Positions 23,581 through 34,138 of a DNA stretch of 64,000 bases are shown here, in pieces. Position 1 is the stretch's first letter. Each line of letters opens with the position of its first letter. A program made the position numbers and the translations under genes. The stretch is taken from positions 339,729,010-339,793,009 of the forward strand of contig NC_053392.1 in NCBI RefSeq assembly GCF_905171765.1, in the 5' to 3' direction. The notes beneath the pieces were generated by a model. That model did not search any database and was not told the DNA's origin. It worked only from the letters and a program-made list of their open reading frames with translations. The stretch comes from Bufo bufo. Lineage: Eukaryota; Chordata; Amphibia; Anura; Bufonidae.

Positions 23581-24200
23581 TAGTCACAAGTTATGTAAAT
23601 TACAGTAATAGAATAGAGGGGAGCGCATCATAGACATAGGAAAGACACAGCCAAAGAGGCCGCAACCACCTAAGCCTTAGGCCAAATGCACATGGTCAGG
23701 ATTGCGTGCAGATTTTCTGTGTGGATTTGCGTATGGAAAATCTGTACCGTATTCTATGAGAATTTGAAATTCTCATGTACACATTGCAGAATTTTTCAGT
23801 GCAGATTTTAAAATCTGCAGCATGTCAATTTATTTTATTTTTCCTGACCGGATTTTCTACCTTCACTTATAATGGGGAGAAGAAAAAATATACCAATAAA
23901 ACCGTTCTACTGTATTCCTCTTATGGATTGAGGCATTGCCACTGCTGAGCCTATGTAAATTAACTACTTCCACCATCAGCACGAGTGCCATGTGTGTCCT
24001 GCCCAAGGGTAAGAGGCATATGACATTACACATCAATCAACCCTACACGCCAGGAGGGGCCATATGTACTGACACCTATCTTCGGTTCTGCCCGTTCACT
24101 AATTTTTGTCGCACGACTACAACATTCTCTGCTTGTAAGTGGCAGGAGGTGCACAATGTAAAGAACACGCTTTATTAAAGGAAAGCATATGTCTGCCTAA
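23581..24200. other. No gene seen
   Basis: One partial MITE-like piece (about 23685-23830, AAATGCACATGGTCAGG). The remainder is unassigned. Confidence 0.45.
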
Positions 24201-24594
24201 GGCCTCCTGTACACGACCATATGGCTTTTTCAGTGTTTTGCGGTCCGTTTTTCACGGATCCGTTGTTCCGTATGGCATATATAGTATACAGTAATTACAT
24301 AGATAAAATTGGGCTAGGCATAACATTTTCAATAGATGGTTCCGCAAAAAACGGAACGGATACGGAAGACATACGGATGCATTTCCGTATGTATTCCGTT
24401 TTTTTGCAGACCCATTGACTTGAATGGAGCCACGGAACGGGATTTGCGGGCAATAATAGGACATGTTCTATCTTTAAACTGAACGGAAAAACGGAAACGG
24501 AATGCATACGGAGTACATTCCGTTTTTTTTGCTGAACCATTGAAATGAATGGTTCCGTACACGGAACGCAAAAAACAGTCGTGTGCAGGAGGCC
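24201..24594. mobile_element. Foldback MITE, TAA duplication
   Basis: Ends GGCCTCCTGTACACGACC / GTCGTGTGCAGGAGGCC, flanked by TAA at 24198-24200 and 24595-24597. Same family as 22831-23266 but in opposite orientation. Confidence 0.75.
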
Positions 24595-24674
24595 TAATTT
24601 TGTAGGTAATTCATGTATGTAAACCAGGGGTGTGAAATCAACGCTGCCAGCATGCCCTGACAGCAGCCTTCAGA

Positions 24675-24694
24675 GCATGCTGGGAGTTGTAGTT
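24675..24694 (-). promoter_or_regulatory. ZNF143-like binding word
   Basis: GCATGCTGGGAGTTGTAGTT reads on the minus strand as AACTACAACTCCCAGCATGC, close to the known ZNF143/SBS word. It may simply be part of a dispersed repeat. Function is unproven. Confidence 0.35.
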
Positions 24695-24714
24695 ACATTA
24701 CAGTTAGAGGGCTG

Positions 24715-26280
24715 CTGGTTTCACATCACTGATCATACCATCTGGTGATATTTACCTACTCAGGTGCTCAAAGATGATATGGAGATCAGTACCTACAGGA
24801 GATGACTACCTGCTATTTGTGACTATAATTTAGCTGCAGTGCTGAGCGGTAGTCTGAGACACACCCTCTGTCTCCTCATTCGCTCAGGATGCTTTCCCAC
24901 CCCCCTCCTCAATGCAGATCTCCCCCTTCAGACTGTCTGCTGCGTATGCAGTCTATCACAGGCTCACTGCATGATTTACACTGCAGCAGGAGCAGAATGA
25001 TCATCAAGTAATTGCCACACATATACTGAGTAGAGATCAGCGAATTAATGTGGCTCACAAAGCAGGGGGTGTTCCCACAGCTGAAGACGCTCCCCTGCCG
25101 CTTGATTGATAGGGCCCTGACAAACTTAAAACACTATTCTGAGTAGCGGTGCAAGAAAAGAAGCTCTGCTTCCGCTACTGGAGTGGCCACTGTGCATGTG
25201 CCACTGCCCTTCCGCTATCTCTGCAGGTACAAGATTGTCAGGGATGGCCAAAATACTTGGTCCTGTCAATTAAGCACAGGGGAGGATCTCCATCTGTTGG
25301 GACACCCCGTGGCAGGTATAGTACTGTGGTTGATGACAGTCCTTTTACACTGGCAAATAAACTGTCTGCAATGAGCAAGTCCAATCCACAGTCAATAGGT
25401 GCTGGTTTATGGTAATTTTCATGTTACAATTATCATGCGGTCTTTTGCACGCCCCCATACATTTACCTATTTACACAAGGACATGTGCTGCCAACAAATA
25501 ATTAATGCCTCACTGGGTACCATCACACTGGGCAATCACTGCCCCGTGTAAAAGGCCCTTTGGTAAAGAGGAGCCCAGAGGGTATGGAGGTATCAGTCGT
25601 GATTGCCTGTTGATTTCCATTGTGTGCACCTCCGGCATTCATCTTGGTCAGCAGAGCTCTATGGGGAAGCAGGAAGCTTTGTGAACGGCTGAGAATAGGC
25701 TATTTACATGAATCTCTTCACCATCATGGTAGCATGAAGGGGTTAATGGGAGGTCCTGCAGTTGCCAATGGAGAAAGATGGGAGCCCTGCTTTGAAACTG
25801 GGAAGGAAGGAAGTAGGGGGCCCTGATGTGTATACTGGTGGAAGGTTGTAACTGCTGTGAATACTGGGGGGGGGGGGGTAATGAGAAGGTTCTGCTGTGG
25901 CTACTGGGAGAAGGAAGGGACTGTAAGAGTAACTAAACCTGCATCCACTGAAAACCAAAGGACGCCAATTGGTGGGCTGATCCGATCTAGATACTGGATA
26001 ATCTGAAAAACTGAAGAACCCTCTTTCAAACAAGTGTTACGGATTCGCTCAAAAACGAACGGTTTCGTCAGTGGTTCAGTTTTTTCCGCGCGGGTTTAAT
26101 CAGTTTTTGATGCATTTTTCACACACGTGAAAACAAAACAACAATCTACATCTCCTAGCAACCAACAGTGAAAAACCCATTCGGATGCCTTCCGTTTTTC
26201 ACTGAAGCCCCATTTACTTCCATGGAGTGAAGGCTGTGTATAAAATGCAGAATATAGAACATGCTGAGATTTTTCCTTCA
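24715..26280. other. No gene seen
   Basis: Mixed sequence with a 10-G run at about 25867-25877. A partial MITE near 26035-26280 contains TCCGTTTTTCACTG. No coding homology. Confidence 0.45.
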
Positions 26281-26283
26281 TTA

Positions 26284-26375
26284 GTATTCACCCCATAAGA
26301 CGCAGGGGCATTTTCCCCCACTTTGGGGGGGGGGGGGGGGGGGGGGAGGTCTTATGGGGCGAAAAATACGGTAGC
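26284..26375. repeat. CCCCATAAGACGC palindrome with 22-G run
   Basis: ACCCCATAAGACGC (from 26289) pairs with GTCTTATGGGGCG (from 26349) around an uninterrupted run of 22 G (26325-26346). It looks like a small hairpin repeat whose loop has expanded. Confidence 0.55.
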
Positions 26376-26399
26376 TGCAATAGAAAAAAGCCCCATCCG

Positions 26400-26640
26400 A
26401 TTGCTGTTCCCACTTTGCCATCTGATGTTACCGGAAAACGCAGATGACATTACGCACCTCCTGCGGAGAGCGCGGGCATTTTTAAGGAAACAATCAGGAT
26501 TTATCACTTCTCTTTTGCTGCATTTCCTCTCGCATCTGAATAAGCAGTTTCCTTTGTGATCCTGCAGGCTCCGTATACAGTATAAAGACTATTTCCTCTC
26601 TCGAGATCCATCCAGGACGGTTTCCATGGCAATATTAAAA
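26400..26640. other. Candidate conserved noncoding element
   Basis: Sequence unlike the surrounding repeats, with words such as GGAAACAATCAGGATTTATC and TTTCCATGGCAATATTAAAA. The suggestion of conservation rests on sequence texture only. Confidence 0.22.
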
Positions 26641-26934
26641 GCAGGGCTTACAGAAATTTCGTTTTTTGATCTGTTTTTTTAAATGGTACAAGTCATGTAA
26701 GTAGCAAATGACAATGACCAGCTGAGAATATTCATTTACTAGGTGAAAATCAATAGGGAAGAAGATTACATTATTTTTCGCCAGACGATTTTAAAGGGCT
26801 ATTTCCATCTTCACCAATTATGGAATATCCACAGGACTATTGTGAGAATGGTGGGCCGGACACCCCCATTTATGTTAGCTACTTTTTCCATAGCAGCCAG
26901 AGGTAGGGATGAACCTCACTTAACAGACACTTAA

Positions 26935-27224
26935 AGGGGTTTTCCAGAATTTCTCTCTTGATGGCCTGTCCTCAGGATAGATCATCAACATAGGATCGGC
27001 AGGAATCCAACTTCCTACATTCTCCGCCGATGAGCTGTTTGAGGGTAACTATACAGCTCTACACACAGTGGGAGCAGTAATCAGCTCCATCCACTACACA
27101 ATGGAGGAAGCTACTCCTGAACAGCTGATCTGCAGGGGATGCGGGATGTCCAACCCCCACCCATCTGATATTGATGGCCTATCCTGAGAATAGGCCATCA
27201 GTATAAGAATCCCAAAAAACTCCT
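26935..27224. mobile_element. TTAA-flanked foldback, 290 bp
   Basis: Ends AGGGGTTTTCCAGAAT / CCCAAAAAACTCCT, TTAA at 26931-26934 and 27225-27228. Internal arms pair through GATGGCCTGTCCTCAGGAT and ATCCTGAGAATAGGCCATC. Confidence 0.7.
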
Positions 27225-27412
27225 TTAAAGGTTATGAACACCTTGGGAGCCATTTTTTATTGAGTTAGATGTATCCTGAGGTTTAAAAAAAAAATAAAAA
27301 AAATGTTGTAATACATTTTTATTAAAATCTATCGCTTGACTTCTGCAGCTTGTTTCACTGTACATAGCAGCTGCAGAATGTCATTCTCTGATAAATCAGA
27401 CTCCCTGCCTGA

Positions 27413-29160
27413 TAGGGTCAAAAATATTCCCACGATAACGATATTAAGAAATTTATCACGATAATGATATATATTGCAATAAATAGCCATTTAGAAGAAA
27501 AAATATTTGGGACCACAAGAAGACATACTGTATGGGGCGGGGGGCTACAAGGAGGTATTATACTATATAGGGGCCACAAGAAGACATTATACTGTGTGGA
27601 GGATACAAGAAGACATTATACTGCATGGGGCGGCTGGGGCCAAGGTGACATTATACTGCATGGGGCGGCTGGGGCCAAGGTGACATTATACTGCATGGGG
27701 CGGCTGGGGCCAAGGTGACATTATACTGCATGGGGCGGCTGGGGCCAAGGTGACATTATACTGCATGGGGCGGCTGGGGCCAAGGTGACATTATACTGCA
27801 TGGGGCGGCTGGGGCCAAGCTGACATTATACTGCATGGGGCGGCTGGGGCCAAGCTGACATTATACTGCATGGGGCGGCTGGGGCCAAGCTGACATTATA
27901 CTGCATGGGGCGGCTGGGGCCAAGCTGACATTATACTGCATGGGGCGGCTGGGGCCAAGCTAACATTATACTGCATGGGGCGGCTGGGGCCAAGCTGACA
28001 TTATACTGCATGGGGCAGCTGGGGCCAAGGTGACATTATACTGCATGGGGCGGCTGGGGCCAAGGTGACATTATACTGCATGGGGCGGCTGGGGCCAAGG
28101 TGACATTATACTGCATGGGGCGGCTGGGGCCAAGGTGACATTATACTGCATGGGGCGGCTGGGGCCAAGGTGACATTATACTGCATGGGGCGGCTGGGGC
28201 CAAGCTGACATTATACTGCATGGGGCGGCTGGGGCCAAGCTGACATTATACTGCATGGGGCGGCTGGGGCCAAGCTGACATTATACTGCATGGGGCGGCT
28301 GGGGCCAAGCTGACATTATACTGCATGGGGCGGCTGGGGCCAAGCTGACATTATACTGCATGGGGCGGCTGGGGCCAAGCTAACATTATACTGCATGGGG
28401 CGGCTGGGGCCAAGCTGACATTATACTGCATGGGGCGGCTGGGGCCAAGCTGACATTATACTGCATGGGGCGGCTGGGGCCAAGCTGACATTATACTGCA
28501 TGGGGCGGCTGGGGCCAAGCTGACATTATACTGCATGGGGCAGGCCACAAAGTAACATTATACTGCATGGGGTGGGGCGTGCCACATGGCCAAGGGCCCA
28601 AATCGGTATAGTGTCTCCTTGTTGCCCCATACAGTAGTGTCTCCTTGTAGCTCCTGTATGGGGGCCTCAGGGAGACATTATACACTGTGGGGCTTCTACT
28701 AATGGGACTCCTGACAGGTATATTCCCCATCTCCTTCTATTGGGTAGGGGCTGCCTCAGTGGGTCTAGGCAGGAAGAGAGGACCACTACTTTAACCTCCT
28801 CCTCCAGAATCAGAGGTCCCCAGTGCTCCCAGCATTGTCCTCCCAGGCTCTTGGGAGTTCTATGGACTCCAGGATACGATGCCGCAGCAGGTACGGGGCC
28901 GCTCTCTGCCCACAGGTCCCGGGGTTGGTGTCACTTTGGTGGGCAGAGTCATGGGGAAATAGGAGCAAGAAAGATGCGGCCGCTGCGGGGACCAACATGT
29001 AATGAATGCAGGTGGCAGAACATGGACGTTTTAGAAGTGGTCGGCGCACGTGCGACCGCTTCTATGGAGTCATTAAATACCGCGGTTATTAGGAAACTGT
29101 GATATCACCGTTTCTTTATACCATGGTATATCGCAGACGCAGGTATACCGCTCAACCCTA
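27413..29160. mobile_element. hAT-like non-autonomous element carrying a minisatellite
   Basis: An exact 8-bp duplication CTGCCTGA flanks it (27405-27412 and 29161-29168), and the outermost bases are TAGGGT / ACCCTA. An 8-bp duplication is the hallmark of hAT transposons. No transposase is encoded. The interior is a 35-bp tandem array with non-repetitive shoulders; the right shoulder carries TATACCATGGTATATCGC near the end. Confidence 0.75.
27613..28545. repeat. 35-bp minisatellite, about 26 copies
   Basis: The unit is built around CATGGGGCGGCTGGGGCCAA plus a variable GGTGAC / GCTGAC / GCTAAC and ATTATACTG. Copies 1-5 carry GGTGAC, 6-9 GCTGAC, 10 GCTAAC, 11 GCTGAC, 12-16 GGTGAC, 17-21 GCTGAC, 22 GCTAAC, 23-26 GCTGAC. 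The block therefore repeats imperfectly with the two GCTAAC units 420 bp apart. The left edge grades into diverged units with ACAAGAAGACATTATACTG. Confidence 0.93.
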
Positions 29161-29257
29161 CTGCCTGATGGGTAGTTTTCCAGCCCTGCTCTCTTCTGAA
29201 AGATCTTCTAAGCTGATTACATCAAAACACTGTGTAGTTGAGGCCAAATCAGCTTAA

Positions 29258-30085
29258 GGCCTCTTTCACACGGGCATGGCATGTGAGGGCCGGACAAGAT
29301 GCGGGTGCGTTGCAGGAAAATGCGCGATTTTTCAGCGCGAGTGCAAAGCGTTTTAATGCGTTTTGCACGTGCGTGAGAAAAATCGGCATGTTTGGTACCC
29401 AGACCCGAACTTCTTCACAGAAGTTCGGGGATCGGTGTCGTGTAGATTTTATTATTTTCCCTTATAACATGGTTATAAGGGAAAATAATAGCATTCTTAA
29501 TACAGAATGCTTAGTAATATGTCCATTGAGGGGTTAAAAATAATAAACAAATTTAACTCACCCCAGCCACTTGATTGTGTAGCAGGTCTCCTCTTTCTAC
29601 TTTCTTCAGGACCTGGCTAAAGGACCTTTGAGGACGTCACTGCGCTCATCACATGGTCCATCACCATGGTGATGGACCATGTGATGAGCGCAGTGATGTC
29701 ACCAGGCTGAGCGTTCAAGTGGATTAAGGGGAGTTTATTAATTATTTTTTAACCCCTCCATCACTATTTTACTAAGCATTCTGTATTAAGAATGCTATTA
29801 TTTTCCCTTATAATAAAATAATAAAGATCGGGTCCCCACGTTGCGGAACGAATCCGGAACCATTCATTCTCTATGGGGCCGGAAGAGATGCGGACAGCAC
29901 AGAGTGTGCTGTCCGCATCCGCATTTCCGGAGCGCGGCCCCGATCTTCCGGTCCGCGGCTCCCAAAAAAAAAATAGAACATGTTCTATTCTTGTCTGCAA
30001 TTGCTGGCAAGAATAGGCAGTTCTATGGGGGTGCCGGTGGGTGTATTGCGGATCCACAATACACTACGGACGTGTGAATGGACCC
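29258..30085. mobile_element. Chimeric MITE (two families fused)
   Basis: The left 570 bp is the family of 6801-7747 (GGCCTCTTTCACACGGGC, CTTATAACATGGTTATAAGG, ACATGGTCCATCACCATGG). After AAGATCGGGTCCCC near 29838 it changes to the right half of a TTGCGGAAC-type element ending CGGACGTGTGAATGGACCC before TTA. Confidence 0.65.
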
Positions 30086-30546
30086 TTAGGGCAAGTCCGG
30101 TTTTCACAGCAAAAACCACATATATAAGATGTGGGTTGTTTTTTGATGACTGAAAAGGCTGTGGACTTCACCATCTCCACGGAGGAGAAACGCAGCATAA
30201 CTCGACATGCTGTAGTCTTTAAATCAGCATCTGCCCGACGTCCACAGCATCATAGTAATCTATGATGCTGTGCGCTCCCATGCCCACGATCAATGCCGCT
30301 CCGGGACATATGGCCCGCTCACGGACCGTATATCTCGGAGGGCATACGGTCATGTGCAAGGGCCCCAAGGAAGATAAAGCAACACACATATGCAATGAAC
30401 TCATGCAACTGAGCGCTTACCTCTATTCACTACACAGATCAGTAGTCTTTAGGACCCTGTGCACACCACATTTTTGCACTGTGCTGAAAGGTTCTATTTC
30501 AAGATTACAAAGACACCCAATAGCTACAACTGCATAGGCCGACTAA

Positions 30547-30952
30547 GGCTACTTTCACACTCGTGTTTGGTGCGGATCCGTCATGGCTCTGCATAGACGG
30601 ATCCGTTCAGATAATACAACCGTCTGCATCCGTTCAGAACGGATCTGTTTGTATTATCTTTAACATAGCCAAGACGGATCTGTCTTGAACACCATTGAAA
30701 GTCAATGGAGGACGGATCAGTTTTCTATTGTGCCAGATTGTGTCATAGAAAACAGATCCGTCCCCATTGACTTACATTGTGTGACAGAACGTTTGGCTCA
30801 GTTCCATCAGACGGACACCAAAATGCTGCAAGCAGATCCTTTTCCATTCAGAATGCATTAGGTCAAAACTGATCCGTTTTGGACCGCTTGTGAGAGCCCT
30901 AAACAGATCTCACAAACGGAAACCAAAACGCCAGTGCAGTGTGAAAGTAGCC
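30547..30952. mobile_element. Foldback MITE
   Basis: Ends GGCTACTTTCACACTCGTG / CAGTGTGAAAGTAGCC, left flank TAA. Interior GGATCCGT blocks are shared with 13439-13854. Confidence 0.7.
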
Positions 30953-31128
30953 AAAACAGGGTGGTCCTATTTAATTTATTTAGAACCCACTGCGGTTTGT
31001 AGGTCCACGTGGGACTCCTGTGCAGCGTAGCTGCTTTGTGACCGCATTGTGTGGTCATACCCTTAGGGTACATTAACATGATGGCAAAAATAAATAATTA
31101 CTCTTACCGGTAATTGGCTTTTCTGATA

Positions 31129-31232
31129 GCCTCCACAACGGCACTTATAGGAGGGATGTCCCCGCCCCGGACAGGAAACGACGACGTAGAAGCAGAAGAT
31201 TTAAGAGCCTCCTCCCCCTTACCTAGTCAGTC
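31129..31232. repeat. DIRS left inverted terminal repeat
   Basis: 104 bp matching the reverse complement of 36933-37036 with only a few differences. Contains CCTCCACAACGGCACTTATA and CCCCGCCCCGGACAGGAAAC. The left terminus extends outward with AATTACTCTTACCGG to about 31088. Confidence 0.9.
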
Positions 31233-31372
31233 AATAAGAGAGGACACGGAAGTGATGCCAAAAAATAAATCATATGTATTAATAACCAAGGACAATTACA
31301 TCATTAGAAATTAAACAATAAATCTTAGCAGAACTTAGATCCATGTAACAATATATCAGGGAGGGAGTCCCA

Positions 31373-31464
31373 GTGCCGTTGTGGAGGCTATCGGAAAAAA
31401 CAATTACCGGTAAGAGTAATTATTTATTTTCCCTAATGCCTCCACAACGGCACTTATAGGAGGA
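31373..31464. repeat. DIRS internal complementary region
   Basis: The first half (GTGCCGTTGTGGAGGCTATC ... TTACCGGTAAGAGTAATT) is the complement of the left end. The second half (ATTTTCCCTAATGCCTCCAC...) is the complement of the extreme right end. The joint reproduces the end-to-end junction expected of the circular DIRS intermediate. Confidence 0.9.
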
Positions 31465-31481
31465 TTAACAGAGTAATAGGA

Positions 31482-32684
31482 TCAGGGAGGGACAGCAGCA
31501 GAAAGTACCCTGCGCCCAAATGATAAGTCCTGGATTTTAAGGATGTCCAGTATGTAGTGGTTGAAAAATGTCATAGGATTGGCCCAAGTCGCGGCTCTAC
31601 ATATCTGTTCTAATGATACTGATGCCACCTCAGCCCATGAGGATGATACTGCTCTGGTGGATTGAGCCCTTAGCCCCACCGGGGGCTGGAGGTCTTTCTG
31701 CAGGTATGCTAGCTTGATCATATTTTTTATCCATCTGGATATCGTAGGTTTGCTAGCCCCACAACCTTTGTTGGGCCCTTGGTACTGTAGGAACAGTTGC
31801 TCCGAGTGCCTGAAGGATGAGGTTCTGTTGAGGTAGCAGATTACAACCCTTCTTACATCAAAGTTGTGATATTTCTTCTCTTTTTCCGAAGTTGGTGAAG
31901 GACAGAACGAGGGCAGCAAAACTTCTTGTTCGCAGTGAAATTTAGACACTACCTTAGGTAGGAAGGCTGGGCAATGTTTCAGGATTATGCGGTCATCGAG
32001 GATCATTAGATAAGGAGGTTTATATGAAAAAGCTTGGATCTCCCCGACTCTTCTAGCAGTTGTAATGGCCGTAAGGAACACGGTCTTCAACGTGAGAAGT
32101 CTCAAGGATATTTCTTCTATTGGTTCAAATGAAGGAGACATTAAGACAGACAGCACTAAGTTAAGGTCCCAGGGAGCAACGGTAGGACGGGCTACAGGGG
32201 TCTTTCTCACAGCACCATTAAGAAAACGCTTTACTAAAGAGGACTCTGACAACTTGACGTCCAAAAACGCACTTAGGGCTGATACCTGCACTCTAAGGGT
32301 TGCTGGTCTGAGGCCCTTGTCAAGTCCAGCTTGAAGGAACTGCAGAATTTTAGGAATGTCTGGCAAAATTACGTCACCCGTGAATTTTTGAAAATATTTC
32401 CAGGTCCGCAGATAATTTCTGGATGTTATGGGTTTTCGGCTGTGCATGAGAGTGGAGATAACTGAATCCGAGAGTCCCTTTTTTAAAGGTGCTGCGCTCA
32501 GTCTCCAGGCCGTCAAGTTCAAGTGTTTGACGTTTGGGTGATTTACTGGGTCTTGATGAAGAAGATCCGGTACGGATGGGAGAATCCAGGATTCCCCTGC
32601 CGAAAGATGAAGTAGCAAGGGGAACCAGGATCTTCTCGGCCAGTGAGGGTCTATAAAGATTACCTTGGCCTTTCCTTCTTGCAC
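31482..32684 (-). CDS. DIRS tyrosine recombinase, probably inactive
   Basis: A 400-residue ORF with the C-terminal catalytic domain of DIRS-type tyrosine recombinases. Seen: the first arginine in TARRVGEI (R212), the box RAQSTRA (R344), then EQICRAATWANP (W367) and the nucleophile tyrosine in FFNHYILD (Y377). Known: the enzyme cuts and rejoins strands through a 3'-phosphotyrosine link to insert the circular cDNA. In relatives the second box usually reads HSTR; here the histidine position is glutamine (Q341), which would be expected to weaken catalysis. The first 40 or so residues overlap the end of the RT/RNase H frame, and the N-terminal limit is uncertain. Intact length suggests a fairly recent insertion. 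Confidence 0.88.
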   Translation of the reverse strand: MQEGKAKVIFIDPHWPRRSWFPLLLHLSAGESWILPSVPDLLHQDPVNHPNVKHLNLTAWRLSAAPLKKGLSDSVISTLMHSRKPITSRNYLRTWKYFQKFTGDVILPDIPKILQFLQAGLDKGLRPATLRVQVSALSAFLDVKLSESSLVKRFLNGAVRKTPVARPTVAPWDLNLVLSVLMSPSFEPIEEISLRLLTLKTVFLTAITTARRVGEIQAFSYKPPYLMILDDRIILKHCPAFLPKVVSKFHCEQEVLLPSFCPSPTSEKEKKYHNFDVRRVVICYLNRTSSFRHSEQLFLQYQGPNKGCGASKPTISRWIKNMIKLAYLQKDLQPPVGLRAQSTRAVSSSWAEVASVSLEQICRAATWANPMTFFNHYILDILKIQDLSFGRRVLSAAVPP

Positions 32685-32764
32685 CTTTATCAGAGTCTTT
32701 GATATTAGGCTGAAGGGAGGAAAGGCGTAAAGAAGACAGTTTGGCCATGGTCGGGATAGGGCAT

Positions 32765-34138
32765 CTATCTATAGTGGCTGGTCCCTTTGGGAGAGGGAAC
32801 AGTTTGGTCTGTTTGTTGGACTTTGTCGCAAACAGATCTATTTTTGGAGTCCCCCACTTGAGACACAACTGATGAAATACTTGCGGATTTAGGGACCACT
32901 CTCCTTCTTTCAGAGTCTGACGGCTGAGGAAGTCGACCAAAGAATTTTCTTCTCCTGACATGTAAGGCTGTAAGGGAAATTAGGTTGCTCTCTGCCCAGG
33001 AGAAGATCTTGTCGCTTACAGCTGCTAGGGAGCAACTCCTGGTTCCTCCCTGTTTGTTTAAATAGGCGACCGTAGTAGTATTGTCTGAGAAGACTTTTAT
33101 ACTTTTTGGTGATGTAGGCGTAAAGAGAGCGACCATGACGTAGTATACTGCTGAGTGTTCCCTTAAGTTGGAGGAGGCTTGTAGCAGATCTGTTCCCCAA
33201 GTGCCTTGGACCACTCTTCCGTCTGAGTGACCTCCCCAGCCGATGCTGCTGGCATCTGTGGTTATGATTATTTGATCTCCTTGTCTCCAGGAAACTCTCG
33301 TCTGAAGGTGTTTTCTGATTCTCGACCACATAAGAGATATTTTTACCGACTTCGGAATCATCACGCGCTTTTCCAGGGCCGAGGAGGTGCCATCCCAGGA
33401 AGATAGGAGGAACGCCTGAAGTGGTCTTGTGTGGTATTGGGCCCACCTTACTGACTGGATCGTTGACGTAAGGATACCTCGAATGGTCATGAGGTTTCTT
33501 ACCGTTGTAGATTTTTGACTGCAGAATAGCGAGACTATTTCCTGGAGTTCGATCTGTTTTTTCTGTGGAAGAAAGGACATTAATTGATGGGAATCTAATG
33601 TTACCCCTAAAAAGGTCTTCCTTTGCGCCGGATTTAAGTCAGATTTTTTGAAATTTATGATTCCTGAACGTCTGCTAGGTGGGACAGAAGGGTCTCTGCA
33701 CAGGGAGAAACTCCCAGAAAGTCGTCCAGGTAAGGTATAATTTGAATGCCTCTTAGGTGAAGGGCTTTGACGACCTCTGCCATGATCTTTGAAAACACCC
33801 TTGGGGTTGTGGAGAGCCCGAAGGGGAGGGCTGTGAATTGAAAGTGACAGAGCCGGTTTTTTATAAAGACAGCAATTCTTAAATACTTTTGATGGGTCAT
33901 AACAATCGGGACGTGGTAATAGGCGTCCTGAAGGTCCATGGTCGCCATGAAGCAGTCTTGAGGGAGGACATTTTATGGCGGATCTCACTGACTCCATCTT
34001 GAAATCGCTTGTAAACGATAAACTTGTTTAGGCCTTTTAAGTTTATAATTAGTCGATAGGTCTTGTTGGGTTTCTGGATTAAGAAGACAGGGGAGTAAAA
34101 CCCTTTGCCCTGTTCTTCCGCAGGAACCTGACGAATTA
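32765..34138 (-). pseudogene. DIRS reverse transcriptase / RNase H, frameshifted
   Basis: The coding path changes frame several times. From 34138 inward it reads VFLIQKPNKTYRLIINLKGL and FKMESVRSAIK; the core then continues in another frame (33655-33948: MDLQDAYYHVP, LPFGLSTTPRVF, and the active-site YLDDFLG). It returns to the first frame for FKKSDLNPAQRKTFLGV and for the RNase H-like IIITTDASSIGWGGH and VFSDNTTTVAYLN, and shifts again near 32960 into EENSLVDFLSRQ and PKIDLFATKSN (32374-32961). Known role: copying the element RNA and removing the RNA strand. Frameshifts near 33955, 33660 and 32965, plus the upstream MITE, make it a pseudogene. Confidence 0.88.

Noticed and set aside
22384..24571. 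Several 70-136-residue ORFs with HVLSF and CPIL words
   Set aside because: They are translations of MITE interiors and recur wherever the same MITE family occurs.
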